Positions 9,146 through 18,967 of a stretch of DNA of 64,000 nt are shown in pieces. Source of the DNA: an uncultured Bacteroides sp. (GTDB lineage Bacteria > Bacteroidota > Bacteroidia > Bacteroidales > Bacteroidaceae); assembly GCA_944322345.1 (NCBI GenBank), contig CALUOO010000003.1, forward strand, positions 62,001-126,000, in the 5' to 3' direction. The position numbers and the translations under genes are program-made. Each line of letters opens with the position of its first letter. The stretch's first letter is position 1. The notes beneath the pieces were generated by a model that was not told the origin of the DNA, did not search any database, and worked only from the letters and a program-made list of their open reading frames with translations.

Positions 9146-9352
9146 TTCATTTAGTTGAAATATCTTCTCAACTGGTACCTCAAAATAACGGGCAATCTTT
9201 AATGCTAATACCGTAGAAGGAATAAACTTACCTGTTTCTACAGTATTGATTGTCTTACGAGTCACTCCTATTGCTGCAGCCAGCTCTTCTTGGCTGATTC
9301 CTTTCATAGCCCGATAAACCTTGATTGTATTTATCAATTCATTATTTCCCAT
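9125..9352 (-). CDS. Small XRE-family helix-turn-helix regulator
   Basis: The start chosen is the ATG at 9352 (MGNNELINTIKVYR), giving 75 aa. The longer frame upstream is Cys-rich nonsense overlapping the preceding gene. The product is a bare HTH_3 domain, with ISQEELAAAIGVTRKTINTVE as the recognition region and a PVEKIF tail. This is the standard short Cro/CI-like protein often paired with a small membrane protein in Bacteroidetes and Firmicutes. The ATG is 5 nt after the stop of the membrane protein gene, so the two are coupled. A role as autoregulator of this pair is likely by analogy. Confidence 0.88.
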   Translation of the reverse strand: MGNNELINTIKVYRAMKGISQEELAAAIGVTRKTINTVETGKFIPSTVLALKIARYFEVPVEKIFQLNETPNLYT

Positions 9353-9357
9353 ATCTT

Positions 9358-9822
9358 TTATGGTCGATATAAAATAAGTCTCCTTATATCTGAAGCAATT
9401 CCTGCAGAAACAGCCACAAGAAAAGCTGCTAATGATGCCGGAATATCCGTTGCAAGACCGACACAAAAAACAATCACTCCTGATATTAATGCTGCATAAA
9501 AACCTGTTTCAACTGCCTTATAGTTATAAAGAGTATAGAGTTCAGACTCCAATGCCTGCCCTATTTTTTTATCCTTCTTTATTTTTTCCAATACCGAACT
9601 TACCCACCATGTTATCACCACAAACAATAAAGTTCCCCCTATAAAAGAATAGGAGATTATCTTATTGGATTCACCAAAACCAAATACCCACCATTTACAC
9701 ACTAAAACAATACTCCATAACAACACTACAATTGTTTTTATCAACAATACATAAAAACGTTTCCGTTCCATTTCTTCAATGCTTACTTTTTTCTTCATAA
9801 TCATGGTTATTAAAGTTATCAA
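9358..9822 (-). CDS. Membrane protein paired with XRE regulator
   Basis: A protein of up to 154 aa with four hydrophobic segments (roughly residues 25-45, 57-75, 105-125 and 127-145) and a basic charged stretch between the second and third. Three in-frame ATGs (9822, 9804, 9798) are possible; the last, giving MKKKVSIEEMERKRF, makes the cleanest N terminus. It resembles the DUF2178-like membrane partners commonly encoded just before small XRE regulators, which is a structural analogy and not a confirmed match. Function unknown. Confidence 0.72.
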   Translation of the reverse strand: MITLITMIMKKKVSIEEMERKRFYVLLIKTIVVLLWSIVLVCKWWVFGFGESNKIISYSFIGGTLLFVVITWWVSSVLEKIKKDKKIGQALESELYTLYNYKAVETGFYAALISGVIVFCVGLATDIPASLAAFLVAVSAGIASDIRRLILYRP

Positions 9823-9841
9823 AAATTATCACCTATAAGTT

Positions 9842-9871
9842 CCTAAAAGAAACCTTTAGGTTACAAATATA
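9842..9871 (-). promoter_or_regulatory. -7 box and dyad upstream of the membrane/XRE pair
   Basis: On the minus strand positions 9871-9864 read TATATTTG, an exact -7 match. A short dyad CCTAAA/TTTAGG (9842-9847, 9855-9860) sits where the transcript should begin, a plausible operator for the co-encoded XRE protein. Confidence 0.5.
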
Positions 9872-10039
9872 AGAACTATTTTATATAAACACATAAAAAA
9901 CATATCTTTTAACAAATAAAATCCCTATTACAACTATTCACTTCTTCATACACTTTCTTTTCAGGATATAGCTGTCCGGCAAAACGCAACAAAGTAACTC
10001 CGGTATTCCACAGCCTCATTCTCTATTTGTGCGCAGCGT

Positions 10040-10112
10040 AATGCAATTTTATGTATCAAGCAATGCAATTTTGTGCACAGGACAATGCAATTTTGTGCAT
10101 CAGGCAATGCAA
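10040..10112. repeat. 22-bp tandem array, about 3.3 units
   Basis: Units begin at 10040, 10062, 10084 and 10106, each with AATGCAATTTT or a variant and exactly 22 bp apart; the last is cut short. Most units contain a mini-dyad ATGCA-ATTTTG-TGCA(T/C). The array lies in the 700-bp space between the divergent XRE operon and the nrdD riboswitch, in which no other gene is visible. Confidence 0.85.
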
Positions 10113-10276
10113 AATCCATTCTCAGGTTGTTTTTTTAGAAAACATAAGAATTCTGTAATACTCAGCCCATCGATAACAAACAAAAGTTTCCCAAAACGGA
10201 AAACTTTTCAGTCTGACATTTTGAAAAAGTTTCCAGATTTAACACTTTAAAGAATACCTATTCCAAACACATATCT

Positions 10277-10284
10277 TATCTTTG
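10277..10284 (+). promoter_or_regulatory. -7 box of the riboswitch-nrdDG transcript
   Basis: TATCTTTG is an exact TAnnTTTG match placed so that transcription would begin near 10291, just before the riboswitch. Confidence 0.65.
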
Positions 10285-10299
10285 TATCCGATTTCGGAG

Positions 10300-10468
10300 A
10301 AACTCGGACTAAAAAGAGATTTAGCCTGCAAGGGAACGCCGTGCAAATCGGCGACAGTACCCGCTGCTGTAATTTCCAAAGAAGCCGCACCAGAATGCCA
10401 CTGTATTCCAACAACGGAGACGGGAAGGCGATGCGAGGGAGGAATAAGCCAGAAAACCTGCCGAAGTC
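10300..10468 (+). promoter_or_regulatory. Cobalamin (B12) riboswitch
   Basis: The conserved core is present in order: GCAAGGGAA at 10328-10336, GTGCAAATC at 10341-10349, GACAGTACCCGC at 10353-10364 with CTGT, the B12-box region AATGCCACTG at 10394-10403, CGGGAAGGCG at 10421-10430, and AAGCCAG...ACCTGCC at 10446-10462. It lies between a -7 promoter box and the nrdD start. The remaining leader (10469-10517) is short and has no obvious T-tract terminator, so translational control of nrdD is more likely than attenuation. Confidence 0.93.
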
Positions 10469-10517
10469 AAAAGCAAAATCCAATTTATCAATTAAAAAAC
10501 TTTCGGGAGTTAAAGTT

Positions 10518-12917
10518 ATGAACTACGCAGAAATTTGTATCATCAAACGCGATGGTAAAAGAGAAGATTTCTCTATCAACAAAATCAAAAATGCTATCAG
10601 CAAAGCATTTGTAGCAACAGGCATCAACAACGAACAGACACTCATTGCAGACATTACAATGAATGTCATCCAACAATTTACTTCTGCTACCATCAGCGTA
10701 GAAGAGATTCAGGATATAGTAGAAAAGGAGCTGATGAAAGTACGTCCAGAAGTTGCAAAAAAATACATCATTTACAGAGAATGGCGTAACACAGAACGGG
10801 ATAAAAAAACGCAAATGAAACAGGTAATGGACGGTATTGTAGCTATCGACCGCAACGATATCAATTTAAGCAATGCCAATATGAGCAGCCATACACCTGC
10901 TGGACAGATGATGACATTTGCCTCTGAAGTAACCAAGGACTATACCTACAAATACTTGCTTCCCAAACGTTTTGCTGAGGCACATCAGTTGGGCGACATT
11001 CACATTCATGATCTCGACTACTATCCAACCAAAACAACTACCTGCATTCAGTATGATATGGACGATCTGTTCGAACGTGGTTTCCGAACAAAAAACGGCA
11101 GTATCCGTACCCCTCAAAGCATACAGAGTTACGCCACACTAGCAACCATCATCTTCCAGACCAATCAAAACGAGCAACACGGAGGACAAGCCATCCCTGC
11201 CTTCGATTTCTTTATGGCAAAGGGAGTTTCCAAATCATTCCGTAAGCACATGGCATCGTTCATCAACTTCTGGCAGACAATGGAAAATGGGAATCAGCCC
11301 AACGAGAAATCCATACGTATACTAATAGAGGAGCATCTAAGCAGTATTTTTCCCAGCGAACTGGAACGGGAAACATTGAGAATTGCCTTGCTCTCTCTGC
11401 AAATTAACATTAGCAAAGAGCATTTAGCAAAAATCATAGAAAAAGCCGTACAGCAAACTCGGAAAGACACTCACCAAGCAATGGAGGGATTCATTCACAA
11501 TCTGAATACTATGCACTCACGAGGAGGCAATCAAGTTGTATTCAGTTCCATAAACTATGGAACCGACACCTCTGCTGAAGGGAGGATGGTAATAGAAGAG
11601 CTACTGAATGCGACTATAGAAGGGCTCGGAACACGAGGAGAAGTTCCGGTATTTCCTATTCAGATTTTTAAGGTAAAAAACGGCGTTTCATACTCCGAAC
11701 AGGATTTCAAAAAAGCAATGCTTGCTAACAGCATAGAAGAAGCACTTAAAGAACAATATGAAACTCCGAATTTCGACCTTTTGCTAAAAGCATGCCAAAC
11801 GACAGCTAAGGCACTTTTCCCTAATTTCATGTTTCTTGATACATCGTTCAACCAAAACGAAAAATGGCAAGCAAACGACCCTCGACGTTATATCTACGAA
11901 CTGGCAACAATGGGATGCCGCACACGTGTATTTGAAAACGTAGCAGGCGAGAAATCATCTTTAGGAAGAGGTAATCTATCATTTACTACTCTAAATATGC
12001 CTCGACTTGCCATTGAAGCACGCATTAAAGCTGAAAATATAGTTAGCGACAAACGTAATAAAGACGCTATTGAAATGAAAGCCAAGGAATTATTCTTGGA
12101 ATCAGTACACGATATGGCAACACTGGTGGCCGACCAGCTTTATGAACGCTATCAATACCAACGTACCGCATTGGCCCGCCAATTTCCATTCATGATGGGG
12201 AACAACGTATGGAAAGGAGGCGGAAAATTATCACCAAACGAACAGGTAGGCGATGTACTTCGTAGTGGCACATTAGGAATTGGATTCATTGGTGGCCACA
12301 ACGCCATGATGGCACTCTATGGAGAGGGACACGGACACAGCCAGAAAGCATGGGACACATTATATGAAGCAATCATAGAAATCAATAAAGTGGCAGACGA
12401 GTACAAAACTAAATATCACCTCAATTACTCGGTTCTTGCCACACCAGCAGAAGGACTGTCAGGACGGTTCACTCGTATGGATAGAAGAAAATACGGAATA
12501 ATAGCTGGAGTCAACGACCGTGACTATTATATCAATTCATTCCATGTCGATGTAAAAGAGCCAATCAGCATTACCGAAAAAATCAGGAGAGAAGCCCCAT
12601 TTCATGCAATTACGCGAGGAGGGCATATCACGTACGTAGAATTAGACGGAGAAGCACAAAAGAATGTTCGTGCTATCCTAAAAATAGTAAAAGTAATGCA
12701 CGACGAAGGCATCGGATACGGATCTATCAATCACCCCGTAGATACTTGCCATGATTGTGGATATAAAGGAGTAATATTAGACAAATGTCCGGTATGTCAA
12801 AGCGAAAACATCTTGCGCATGAGAAGAATTACAGGCTATCTGACCGGAGATCTCAGTTCATGGAATTCCGCCAAACGTGCTGAAGAAAGAGACAGGATAA
12901 AACACACCAACCAATGA
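10518..12917 (+). CDS. nrdD: Anaerobic (class III) ribonucleoside-triphosphate reductase
   Basis: NrdD reduces ribonucleoside triphosphates to dNTPs anaerobically using a glycyl radical. The start is the ATG at 10518 after GGGAGTTAAAGTT; an in-frame ATG at 10341 lies inside the riboswitch and is rejected. The product is 799 aa. An ATP-cone allosteric domain (about 5-95) is followed by the barrel domain. Zinc-binding pairs CHDC near 743 and CPVC near 756 precede the glycyl-radical segment [11 protein letters not shown] near 768. Its stop overlaps the nrdG start by four bases. The upstream cobalamin riboswitch should turn it down when B12 is plentiful. Confidence 0.96.
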   Translation: MNYAEICIIKRDGKREDFSINKIKNAISKAFVATGINNEQTLIADITMNVIQQFTSATISVEEIQDIVEKELMKVRPEVAKKYIIYREWRNTERDKKTQMKQVMDGIVAIDRNDINLSNANMSSHTPAGQMMTFASEVTKDYTYKYLLPKRFAEAHQLGDIHIHDLDYYPTKTTTCIQYDMDDLFERGFRTKNGSIRTPQSIQSYATLATIIFQTNQNEQHGGQAIPAFDFFMAKGVSKSFRKHMASFINFWQTMENGNQPNEKSIRILIEEHLSSIFPSELERETLRIALLSLQINISKEHLAKIIEKAVQQTRKDTHQAMEGFIHNLNTMHSRGGNQVVFSSINYGTDTSAEGRMVIEELLNATIEGLGTRGEVPVFPIQIFKVKNGVSYSEQDFKKAMLANSIEEALKEQYETPNFDLLLKACQTTAKALFPNFMFLDTSFNQNEKWQANDPRRYIYELATMGCRTRVFENVAGEKSSLGRGNLSFTTLNMPRLAIEARIKAENIVSDKRNKDAIEMKAKELFLESVHDMATLVADQLYERYQYQRTALARQFPFMMGNNVWKGGGKLSPNEQVGDVLRSGTLGIGFIGGHNAMMALYGEGHGHSQKAWDTLYEAIIEINKVADEYKTKYHLNYSVLATPAEGLSGRFTRMDRRKYGIIAGVNDRDYYINSFHVDVKEPISITEKIRREAPFHAITRGGHITYVELDGEAQKNVRAILKIVKVMHDEGIGYGSINHPVDTCHDCGYKGVILDKCPVCQSENILRMRRITGYLTGDLSSWNSAKRAEERDRIKHTNQ

Positions 12918-13372
12918 ATTTGTTAGGTATCTATCCAGAGACTATTGTCGACGGTGAAGGCATACGGTATTCCATCTATCTTGCCGGATGCACTCATCAC
13001 TGCCCCGGTTGCCATAACCCGGAAAGTTGGAATCCGATGGCGGGAGAACAGCTAACCGAAGAAAGGATTACTGAACTTATCCATGAAATCAATTCAAATC
13101 CTCTATTGGATGGAATCACCTTCTCTGGAGGTGACCCATTTTTCCATCCAAAAGAATTTCTGCATCTTATTCAAAGAGTGAAAAAAGAGACAGGAATGAA
13201 CATTTGGTGTTACACCGGCTACACACTGGAAGAGATTAAGGCTTCTCCCATATTAAATCCAATTCTTTCATATATCGACGTGCTAGTAGACGGAAAGTTT
13301 GAGAAATCTCTTTTTTCCCCACATTTAAGATTTCGTGGAAGTAGCAACCAGCGTATTATATACCTAACGTAA
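12914..13372 (+). CDS. nrdG: Anaerobic ribonucleotide reductase activating protein
   Basis: A radical-SAM activase that installs the glycyl radical on NrdD. The 152-aa length is standard. The CxxxCxxC iron-sulfur motif appears as CTHHCPGC at about residues 26-33, and a glycine-rich SAM-contact SGGDPF lies near residue 73. It starts inside the nrdD stop (ATGA overlap), so it is translationally coupled and shares riboswitch control. Confidence 0.96.
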   Translation: MNLLGIYPETIVDGEGIRYSIYLAGCTHHCPGCHNPESWNPMAGEQLTEERITELIHEINSNPLLDGITFSGGDPFFHPKEFLHLIQRVKKETGMNIWCYTGYTLEEIKASPILNPILSYIDVLVDGKFEKSLFSPHLRFRGSSNQRIIYLT

Positions 13373-13764
13373 TCATTCCAACATACAACAGATAGTTTTC
13401 TAACACCCGGATCTCAAACATGCCGACACCCGGATCTCGGTAAGCTCAACATCCCCATCTTGGGCATACCGACACCCGGGTGTCGGTATAATTCCAAATG
13501 CAATATTTAATACAGCAGATTACTGTTTCCATAAATAGAAGCAATCAGTCATTCCCTTAAAACTTTTTTCATAACAAAATCGAATATAGTTTACTTAATC
13601 AGGATTCAAACTCTATTAATACTTACAACAATCAATTACGCTGCAATCATAGCATATATATTAAATAATATTAAAGATATATGTTAAAACTAACTATATA
13701 TTTTGTATTCTTATAAAATATTAATCTTTTTGCAAAAGATTTTTGTTTAACTAATAAAACACTT
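13373..13764. other. 392-bp gap between nrdG and the glycan locus
   Basis: It holds the 23-bp array, then an AT-rich stretch (about 13490-13764). A near-consensus promoter TATATTTTG, with one extra base relative to TAnnTTTG, lies around 13696-13704. No gene is visible. Confidence 0.6.
13403..13489. repeat. 23-bp tandem array ending in a palindrome
   Basis: Four contiguous units start at 13403, 13426, 13449 and 13472, each 23 bp apart and beginning ACACCCGG or ACATCCCC. The last unit lies within a perfect 24-bp palindrome, 13466-13489, centred on CCCGGG. It lies just downstream of nrdG and may also act as its transcription end. Confidence 0.85.
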
Positions 13765-14298
13765 ATGAAACCAATGAAAAAACATCTGATCTGGTTCAGT
13801 ATCGCAACATTGCCACTGTGGTGGACAGCATGCGATCAAAACACGATGGTAAGAGACCTTGACTACACAGACGAATTTGAAGAGGTATATCCTCCTGAAC
13901 CAGTACCTAAACTTCTTACATTCGCTAACGGCGAAAACATCCAAATCCAATCAAATGGAGGACAAATTGTAGCAAAGGCTGACACATTGAAATGGGTTTC
14001 ATCCCCCCTACATGAAGGAAGTGCTATGATGGTAAGATATCAAGTGCTTTTGGGAACCGAGGACGAAACGTTTAAAGGAGATGAAAGCACGATATTATCT
14101 GTTTTTACTTCTGGTGAAGAAGGCAAATCCACAGCATTAGGCATAAGCCACATCTTACTAAATGACATCGCAGCAAATGCTGGTATAAGTCCGGGAGAAA
14201 CCGGTACACTGACATGGAAAGTAAGAGCATATTGCGGACTCGATAAAACTCTTAGCAATGTAACTGGCAATTTTACCGTTACACGTCCACAAGAGTAA
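13765..14298 (+). CDS. SusE-like surface lipoprotein
   Basis: The 177-aa product has a lipoprotein signal ending LWWTACDQN (Cys near residue 23). A single Ig-like beta domain follows, whose C-terminal part (ISHILLNDIAANAG, then GETGTLTWKVRAY) resembles the SusE-type domains that bind glycans at the cell surface. A second in-frame ATG nine bases on is also possible. It is the first gene of a plus-strand unit leading to a GH76-like lipoprotein, SusC and SusD, which places it in a glycan-uptake complex. It is shorter than canonical SusE, with one domain only. Confidence 0.7.
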   Translation: MKPMKKHLIWFSIATLPLWWTACDQNTMVRDLDYTDEFEEVYPPEPVPKLLTFANGENIQIQSNGGQIVAKADTLKWVSSPLHEGSAMMVRYQVLLGTEDETFKGDESTILSVFTSGEEGKSTALGISHILLNDIAANAGISPGETGTLTWKVRAYCGLDKTLSNVTGNFTVTRPQE

Positions 14299-14349
14299 TG
14301 CATCTTTTAAATACTAAAATCAAATTAACACAATAAAACAGTATATATC

Positions 14350-15675
14350 ATGAAAATAAATTGGTTGTTACTTATAACAATCCCTATATTTGCAGCATCT
14401 TGCGGCAATGATGAAGCTGAAAATGATGTTTTTGACGGATATAGAGGTTCAAGCGATATGATTCGAAACCTGAAAGTCAATTGGACAACAGCTGCTGATC
14501 AGAGTACCTCACAACTCAAATCCCAATTTATAACTTCTGGAAGTTCATTCTTCAATAAAGAGATTCGTTGGACTAAAGACAATCCATCCGACATTGAGAC
14601 TATACCCCAGACCAATGCAGATGTATCTGTCATAAGCCAGCTGAAGGCCGCAGAAGTTATGATAGACAATTATATACGTACAAGAAATGAAGAAATGCTG
14701 AATGCAGCCTCTTCAGTACTAAATGCGATTTACAACAAAAACGGGAATAGTTACATTGGGGCCGACAATACAGAAACTGCCGCAATAGGACTACTTGCCA
14801 TGCGTTTATATGAAGCAACGCAAGACAACACTTATTGGACAGCAGCTAAGGAAATATTCGATGTACTTGAAGAAGCAGGAGAAACCACTATTCAATCTGC
14901 AGATGTAGCTGTAAGCTCTTATACCAATGGCAGTTACGGAATTCCTCTCTCTGAAGCTGATGCTCAAAGGGAAATTTCAGGAAATGCAATGGCTGTAATG
15001 ATGTCCATCAAGATGTACAATGCAGCCAATACTTTGGGAGAAAGTGGCGATAAATACCGTAATTTCGCCAACAACGTGCTACTTTTCTGTGAAGGCGCAT
15101 TATATGAAAGTACAGGATTGGTATATACCTCAACCGAAGTAAGCGAAAATGGAGCCTACGAAAATCAAGATCAAAGCTATAACAGCGCAAATCAAGGTTA
15201 TCTGCTAGGAGCCTGTGTTGCAGCATATAATATGGACCATAACGAGGCTGCTTTGGAATATGCCAACTCAATTGCCGCTTATCAAGTAAATGGAACAAAC
15301 AACGACGAAGTATGGCATGAGAATTATGCAGTGTTCTATCCATCATATGGCAGTGGGAAAATAGGCACTCAAGATCGTAGTGTTTTGCTTAACAATGGAA
15401 TCTTCTTCCGCTATTTGACAGATCTTATTAAAGTGAGCGAGAATTTAGCCTCTAACACTAAAAAATACACATTGTGTCTGACCAATAACGTAGAAACGAT
15501 GTGGGTAATGGGACAAAGTAATGAAAATTGCCTGTGGGGAAGTACATGGTACCAGCCTCCCTATGAAAATGAATATAGCAGTTCTATTAGCGACGAATGG
15601 TATTCTAAAATAGTCATTTCACTTGAAGCTCAAACTGCAGGTGCTACATTAGTAGAAATGAAAGCATTATTATAA
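14350..15675 (+). CDS. GH76-like (alpha/alpha)6 lipoprotein, probably non-catalytic
   Basis: A 441-aa lipoprotein with signal ending FAASCGND. The body has the repeated helical-hairpin pattern of GH76 alpha-1,6-mannanases: AIGLLAMRLYEATQDNTYW near residue 149 matches the family's WWALALIRLYEATGD segment, and SYNSANQGYLLGACVAAYN near 275 matches its YNQGxxIGALVALY segment. Where active GH76 enzymes carry two adjacent Asp just before the WW, this protein reads TETA, so both catalytic acids seem absent. A glycan-binding role beside SusC/SusD is more likely than hydrolysis. The C-terminal 70 residues are a separate beta-rich part. Confidence 0.66.
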   Translation: MKINWLLLITIPIFAASCGNDEAENDVFDGYRGSSDMIRNLKVNWTTAADQSTSQLKSQFITSGSSFFNKEIRWTKDNPSDIETIPQTNADVSVISQLKAAEVMIDNYIRTRNEEMLNAASSVLNAIYNKNGNSYIGADNTETAAIGLLAMRLYEATQDNTYWTAAKEIFDVLEEAGETTIQSADVAVSSYTNGSYGIPLSEADAQREISGNAMAVMMSIKMYNAANTLGESGDKYRNFANNVLLFCEGALYESTGLVYTSTEVSENGAYENQDQSYNSANQGYLLGACVAAYNMDHNEAALEYANSIAAYQVNGTNNDEVWHENYAVFYPSYGSGKIGTQDRSVLLNNGIFFRYLTDLIKVSENLASNTKKYTLCLTNNVETMWVMGQSNENCLWGSTWYQPPYENEYSSSISDEWYSKIVISLEAQTAGATLVEMKALL

Positions 15676-15697
15676 CTTATTCTAAATAATAATATTC

Positions 15698-18600
15698 ATG
15701 AAAAAATATAAGAAACAACTATATCAAATAAGCATATGCCTGTTGGCTATGACTTGCAGCATGGGAGTCTCCACAAAAGCATGGGCAACTGATGAGATTA
15801 AAGAAACCGTACAACAAAAAGGTGTAACAATACAAGGAGTTGTACTGGACCGAACATCTGAAGAACCGTTGGTGGGTGCTACTATTTTGATAAAAGGTAT
15901 TGAAGGTGGAACCATCACCGACTTAGATGGAAAGTTCTCAATCAATGTTCCTTATGAAGATGCCACATTAGTCATCTCATATATCGGTTATAACTCAAAA
16001 GAGGTTTCCGTTAAAGGACAAAAGAACATTAAAGTTCTTCTAATAGAAGATACAGAAGCACTGGAAGAAGTTGTAGTTGTAGGATATACAAAACAGCGAA
16101 AAGAGACTATGATTGGTTCCGTAGCAACTATTACAACCAAGGATTTGCGCCAAAGCCCGACAGCCAATATCACCAATGCACTGGCAGGACGTTTACCTGG
16201 TTTAATAGCAACACAATTCGGAGGCGGTGAACCGGGAGTAGACAAAAGTAGCATTTATATCCGCGGAAAAGCTACTTATGGAGACCAAAATCCGATTATT
16301 ATAGTAGACGGTATTGAACGAGGAATGGACTATGTATCGGCAGATGAGATTGAGTCGTTCACCATTCTAAAAGATGCTTCTGCGACAGCAGCCTATGGTA
16401 TTCGCGGTGCAAACGGTGTAATCGTTATCACAACCAAGCGCGGACAGGCTCAAGAGAAAGCAACAGTCAGTTTGAAAGCTTCTGTTGGTATCAACTCTCC
16501 TGCTAACATACCGGAATATTTAGGTTCTGCAGATTATGCCACATTATATAACGAAGCATTAATCAATGATGCACTTAAAAACGGAACTACAGATCTTAGC
16601 GGTTTGAAACTATTCTCACCAGAAGCTATCGATAAATTCAGAAGAGCCAAAGGAGATAACTCTGACGGACTTGGTTACAATATCGACTACTATGATTTTC
16701 TATTGAAACCGGGAGTTCAACAAGACTACAACCTTTCTATCCGAGGTGGTTCCGACCTTGCTCGCTACTATGTATTAGCTGGATATTTCACACAAGGAGG
16801 TAACTACAACTACGTAAATAGAAAAAACCAAAATTTTACCCGTTATAACTTCCGTTCCAATATCGACCTGACACTTACCAAACGTTTATGGGCAAGGCTG
16901 GACTTAGGAGCACAATTTACCGACCGAACTTCTCCGGGTACTACAGCAAATACCCTGATGCAGTTGGCCAGTGTACGTCCTCCATATTTGCCAATCGTAG
17001 TAGAAGACAACTCACATCCTTCCAATACAACCTATATGATTGACCATCCAGACGGATTACTCTATGGTGACAATGTAAACCGTAAAAATATCTTGGGAGA
17101 GTTGATCTATACAGGAAAAACCAATGAGAAAAATATCTATCTGAACAGTAGCTTCTCCATGGGATTGGATTTGGACTTCATCACACCCGGGTTAAAAATT
17201 GAAGGAACATTTGCATATGACGTAACAGAAGGACGCTGGCATCAACAAAAAATAGATGGATATACTGACGGTTACAGAAACTATCCGGGATATTCCACTT
17301 TCGTTCCACTATTAGGAAGTTCAGACAACAAAAACTTAGGAACTGAATTATATATGAATCCGGGGCATTATTATGGTGCTTATACGTTAGGCAACAACAA
17401 TGCACAAAATAAAACTCCCGGCAATAGTTTCTCACACAATAGTTCGGTGGCACGTACATATTATCAGGCAAAATTAGATTATAGTCGTACATTTGATAAT
17501 ATCCATGAAGTAACTGGTATGTTATTGGTCAATCGTACAAAGAAAACCATTGATGCACAGATACCTTTCTGTTCTCAAGGCTTAACCGGACGCTTCAGTT
17601 ATTATTATGACAAGAAATATCTAGCAGAATTCAACTTCGGTTACAATGGTTCTGAGAACTTTGCACCGGGGAAACGATACGGTTTCTTCCCCGCCGGTTC
17701 TTTAGGATGGGTTATTAGCAACGAACCCTTTATGGAAAGCACTAAAAACTGGTTAAGTTTTTTGAAACTAAGGCTTTCTTACGGTTTAGTTGGATCTGAT
17801 TATGCGGCAGGACAACGTTTCTTATACAATACTTATTATAAAGGAGGTTCCTCCTATAATTTTGGAACAAACTGGAGTAATTCACACGGAGGTACACAGT
17901 CTGGAAACTTAGCAAACCCCAACATTACATGGGAAAAAGCACGTAAATTGAATGTTGGTCTGGATATGAACTTCTTCAACAACCGATTGACAATCACTGC
18001 AGATGCCTTCTATGAATATCGTTATGACATCATCACAAATCTAGTTGGTGCCAAACTTAGTTATCCGGAATACATCGGAGCAGATGCTTCTTATGTTAAT
18101 GCCGGTGAAGTTAAAAACAGAGGTATTGACTTTGAAATTGGTTGGCAAGACCGGATTGGAAAAGATTTCAGCTACTATATCCGCCCCAACTTCACGTTTG
18201 CTCGAAACGAAATTATTTATAATGCAGAACTTCCTGTTGGATACAACTACAATCGGGAAACAGGAAAACGTATGGGTGAGCACTATGTATATATCTTTGA
18301 CCACTTTGTAAAAGACCAGGCTGAAGCAGACTGGCTGAACTCCATCGGATACCAATCATGGGGTACACTTATTCCGGGTGACTGTGTATATCGCGACTTG
18401 AACCGTGATGGTCTTATCGACGATAACGATAAAACAGTAGCGGGTAATCCTCAGTTCCCAGAAATTCAGTTTGGTATTCCTGTTGGATTCCAGTATAAGA
18501 ATTTTGACTTCAGTATGTTATGGCAAGGAGCAGCCATTTGCGATATGCAGCTTAATGAATCTGCTATTTATGCTTTCCCGCTTTATGACAACGATCAATA

Positions 18601-18955
18601 TGGTAAAGTGAAGAAAATCCACCTGAACAGATGGACACCTCAGACAGCTGCAACAGCTACTTATCCAGCATTACATATCGGTAAGGACGATAATAACAAG
18701 AATGGAGCAAATAGTCTCTTCCTGTATGATTCCAGTTATCTTCGCCTAAAAAATATCGAAGTCGGTTATCGTTTGCCTCACAGATGGATTACGAAAGCTA
18801 ATCTCCAACAGGTACGCGTCTACGCGCAAGGACAAAATCTACTGACCTTTGACAAATTTGGAGATGTAGATATTGATCCGGAAAGCGGGAATGGTTGGGG
18901 AGGCTCCTACCCAATCCTGAAAGTATTTAACTTTGGAGTTGACATAACATTCTAA
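15698..18955 (+). CDS. SusC/RagA-type TonB-dependent outer membrane transporter
   Basis: An outer-membrane barrel that imports oligosaccharides with TonB energy. In the 1085-aa product a signal peptide (about 1-31) is followed by a carboxypeptidase-D-regulatory-like domain (IQGVVLDRTSEEPLVGAT onward). The EEVVVVGY TonB-box region lies near 124. The plug domain has ALAGRLPGL, PIIIVDGIERG and ILKDASATAAYGIRGANGV, and a 22-strand barrel ends in a terminal Phe. The susD partner begins 12 bp after the stop. With upstream SusE- and GH76-like lipoproteins and a GH92 enzyme facing it, the substrate is probably mannose-rich glycan. Confidence 0.93.
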   Translation: MKKYKKQLYQISICLLAMTCSMGVSTKAWATDEIKETVQQKGVTIQGVVLDRTSEEPLVGATILIKGIEGGTITDLDGKFSINVPYEDATLVISYIGYNSKEVSVKGQKNIKVLLIEDTEALEEVVVVGYTKQRKETMIGSVATITTKDLRQSPTANITNALAGRLPGLIATQFGGGEPGVDKSSIYIRGKATYGDQNPIIIVDGIERGMDYVSADEIESFTILKDASATAAYGIRGANGVIVITTKRGQAQEKATVSLKASVGINSPANIPEYLGSADYATLYNEALINDALKNGTTDLSGLKLFSPEAIDKFRRAKGDNSDGLGYNIDYYDFLLKPGVQQDYNLSIRGGSDLARYYVLAGYFTQGGNYNYVNRKNQNFTRYNFRSNIDLTLTKRLWARLDLGAQFTDRTSPGTTANTLMQLASVRPPYLPIVVEDNSHPSNTTYMIDHPDGLLYGDNVNRKNILGELIYTGKTNEKNIYLNSSFSMGLDLDFITPGLKIEGTFAYDVTEGRWHQQKIDGYTDGYRNYPGYSTFVPLLGSSDNKNLGTELYMNPGHYYGAYTLGNNNAQNKTPGNSFSHNSSVARTYYQAKLDYSRTFDNIHEVTGMLLVNRTKKTIDAQIPFCSQGLTGRFSYYYDKKYLAEFNFGYNGSENFAPGKRYGFFPAGSLGWVISNEPFMESTKNWLSFLKLRLSYGLVGSDYAAGQRFLYNTYYKGGSSYNFGTNWSNSHGGTQSGNLANPNITWEKARKLNVGLDMNFFNNRLTITADAFYEYRYDIITNLVGAKLSYPEYIGADASYVNAGEVKNRGIDFEIGWQDRIGKDFSYYIRPNFTFARNEIIYNAELPVGYNYNRETGKRMGEHYVYIFDHFVKDQAEADWLNSIGYQSWGTLIPGDCVYRDLNRDGLIDDNDKTVAGNPQFPEIQFGIPVGFQYKNFDFSMLWQGAAICDMQLNESAIYAFPLYDNDQYGKVKKIHLNRWTPQTAATATYPALHIGKDDNNKNGANSLFLYDSSYLRLKNIEVGYRLPHRWITKANLQQVRVYAQGQNLLTFDKFGDVDIDPESGNGWGGSYPILKVFNFGVDITF

Positions 18956-18967
18956 AATGAAAAAACA

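Noticed and set aside
9353-9466. Cys-rich N-terminal extension of the XRE protein
   Set aside because: It overlaps the upstream membrane protein in another frame and is not HTH-like. The ATG at 9352 gives a normal small regulator.
10341-10517. N-terminal extension of nrdD by 59 codons
   Set aside because: It reads through the cobalamin riboswitch core and does not resemble NrdD. The ATG at 10518 has a better context and begins the ATP-cone domain.
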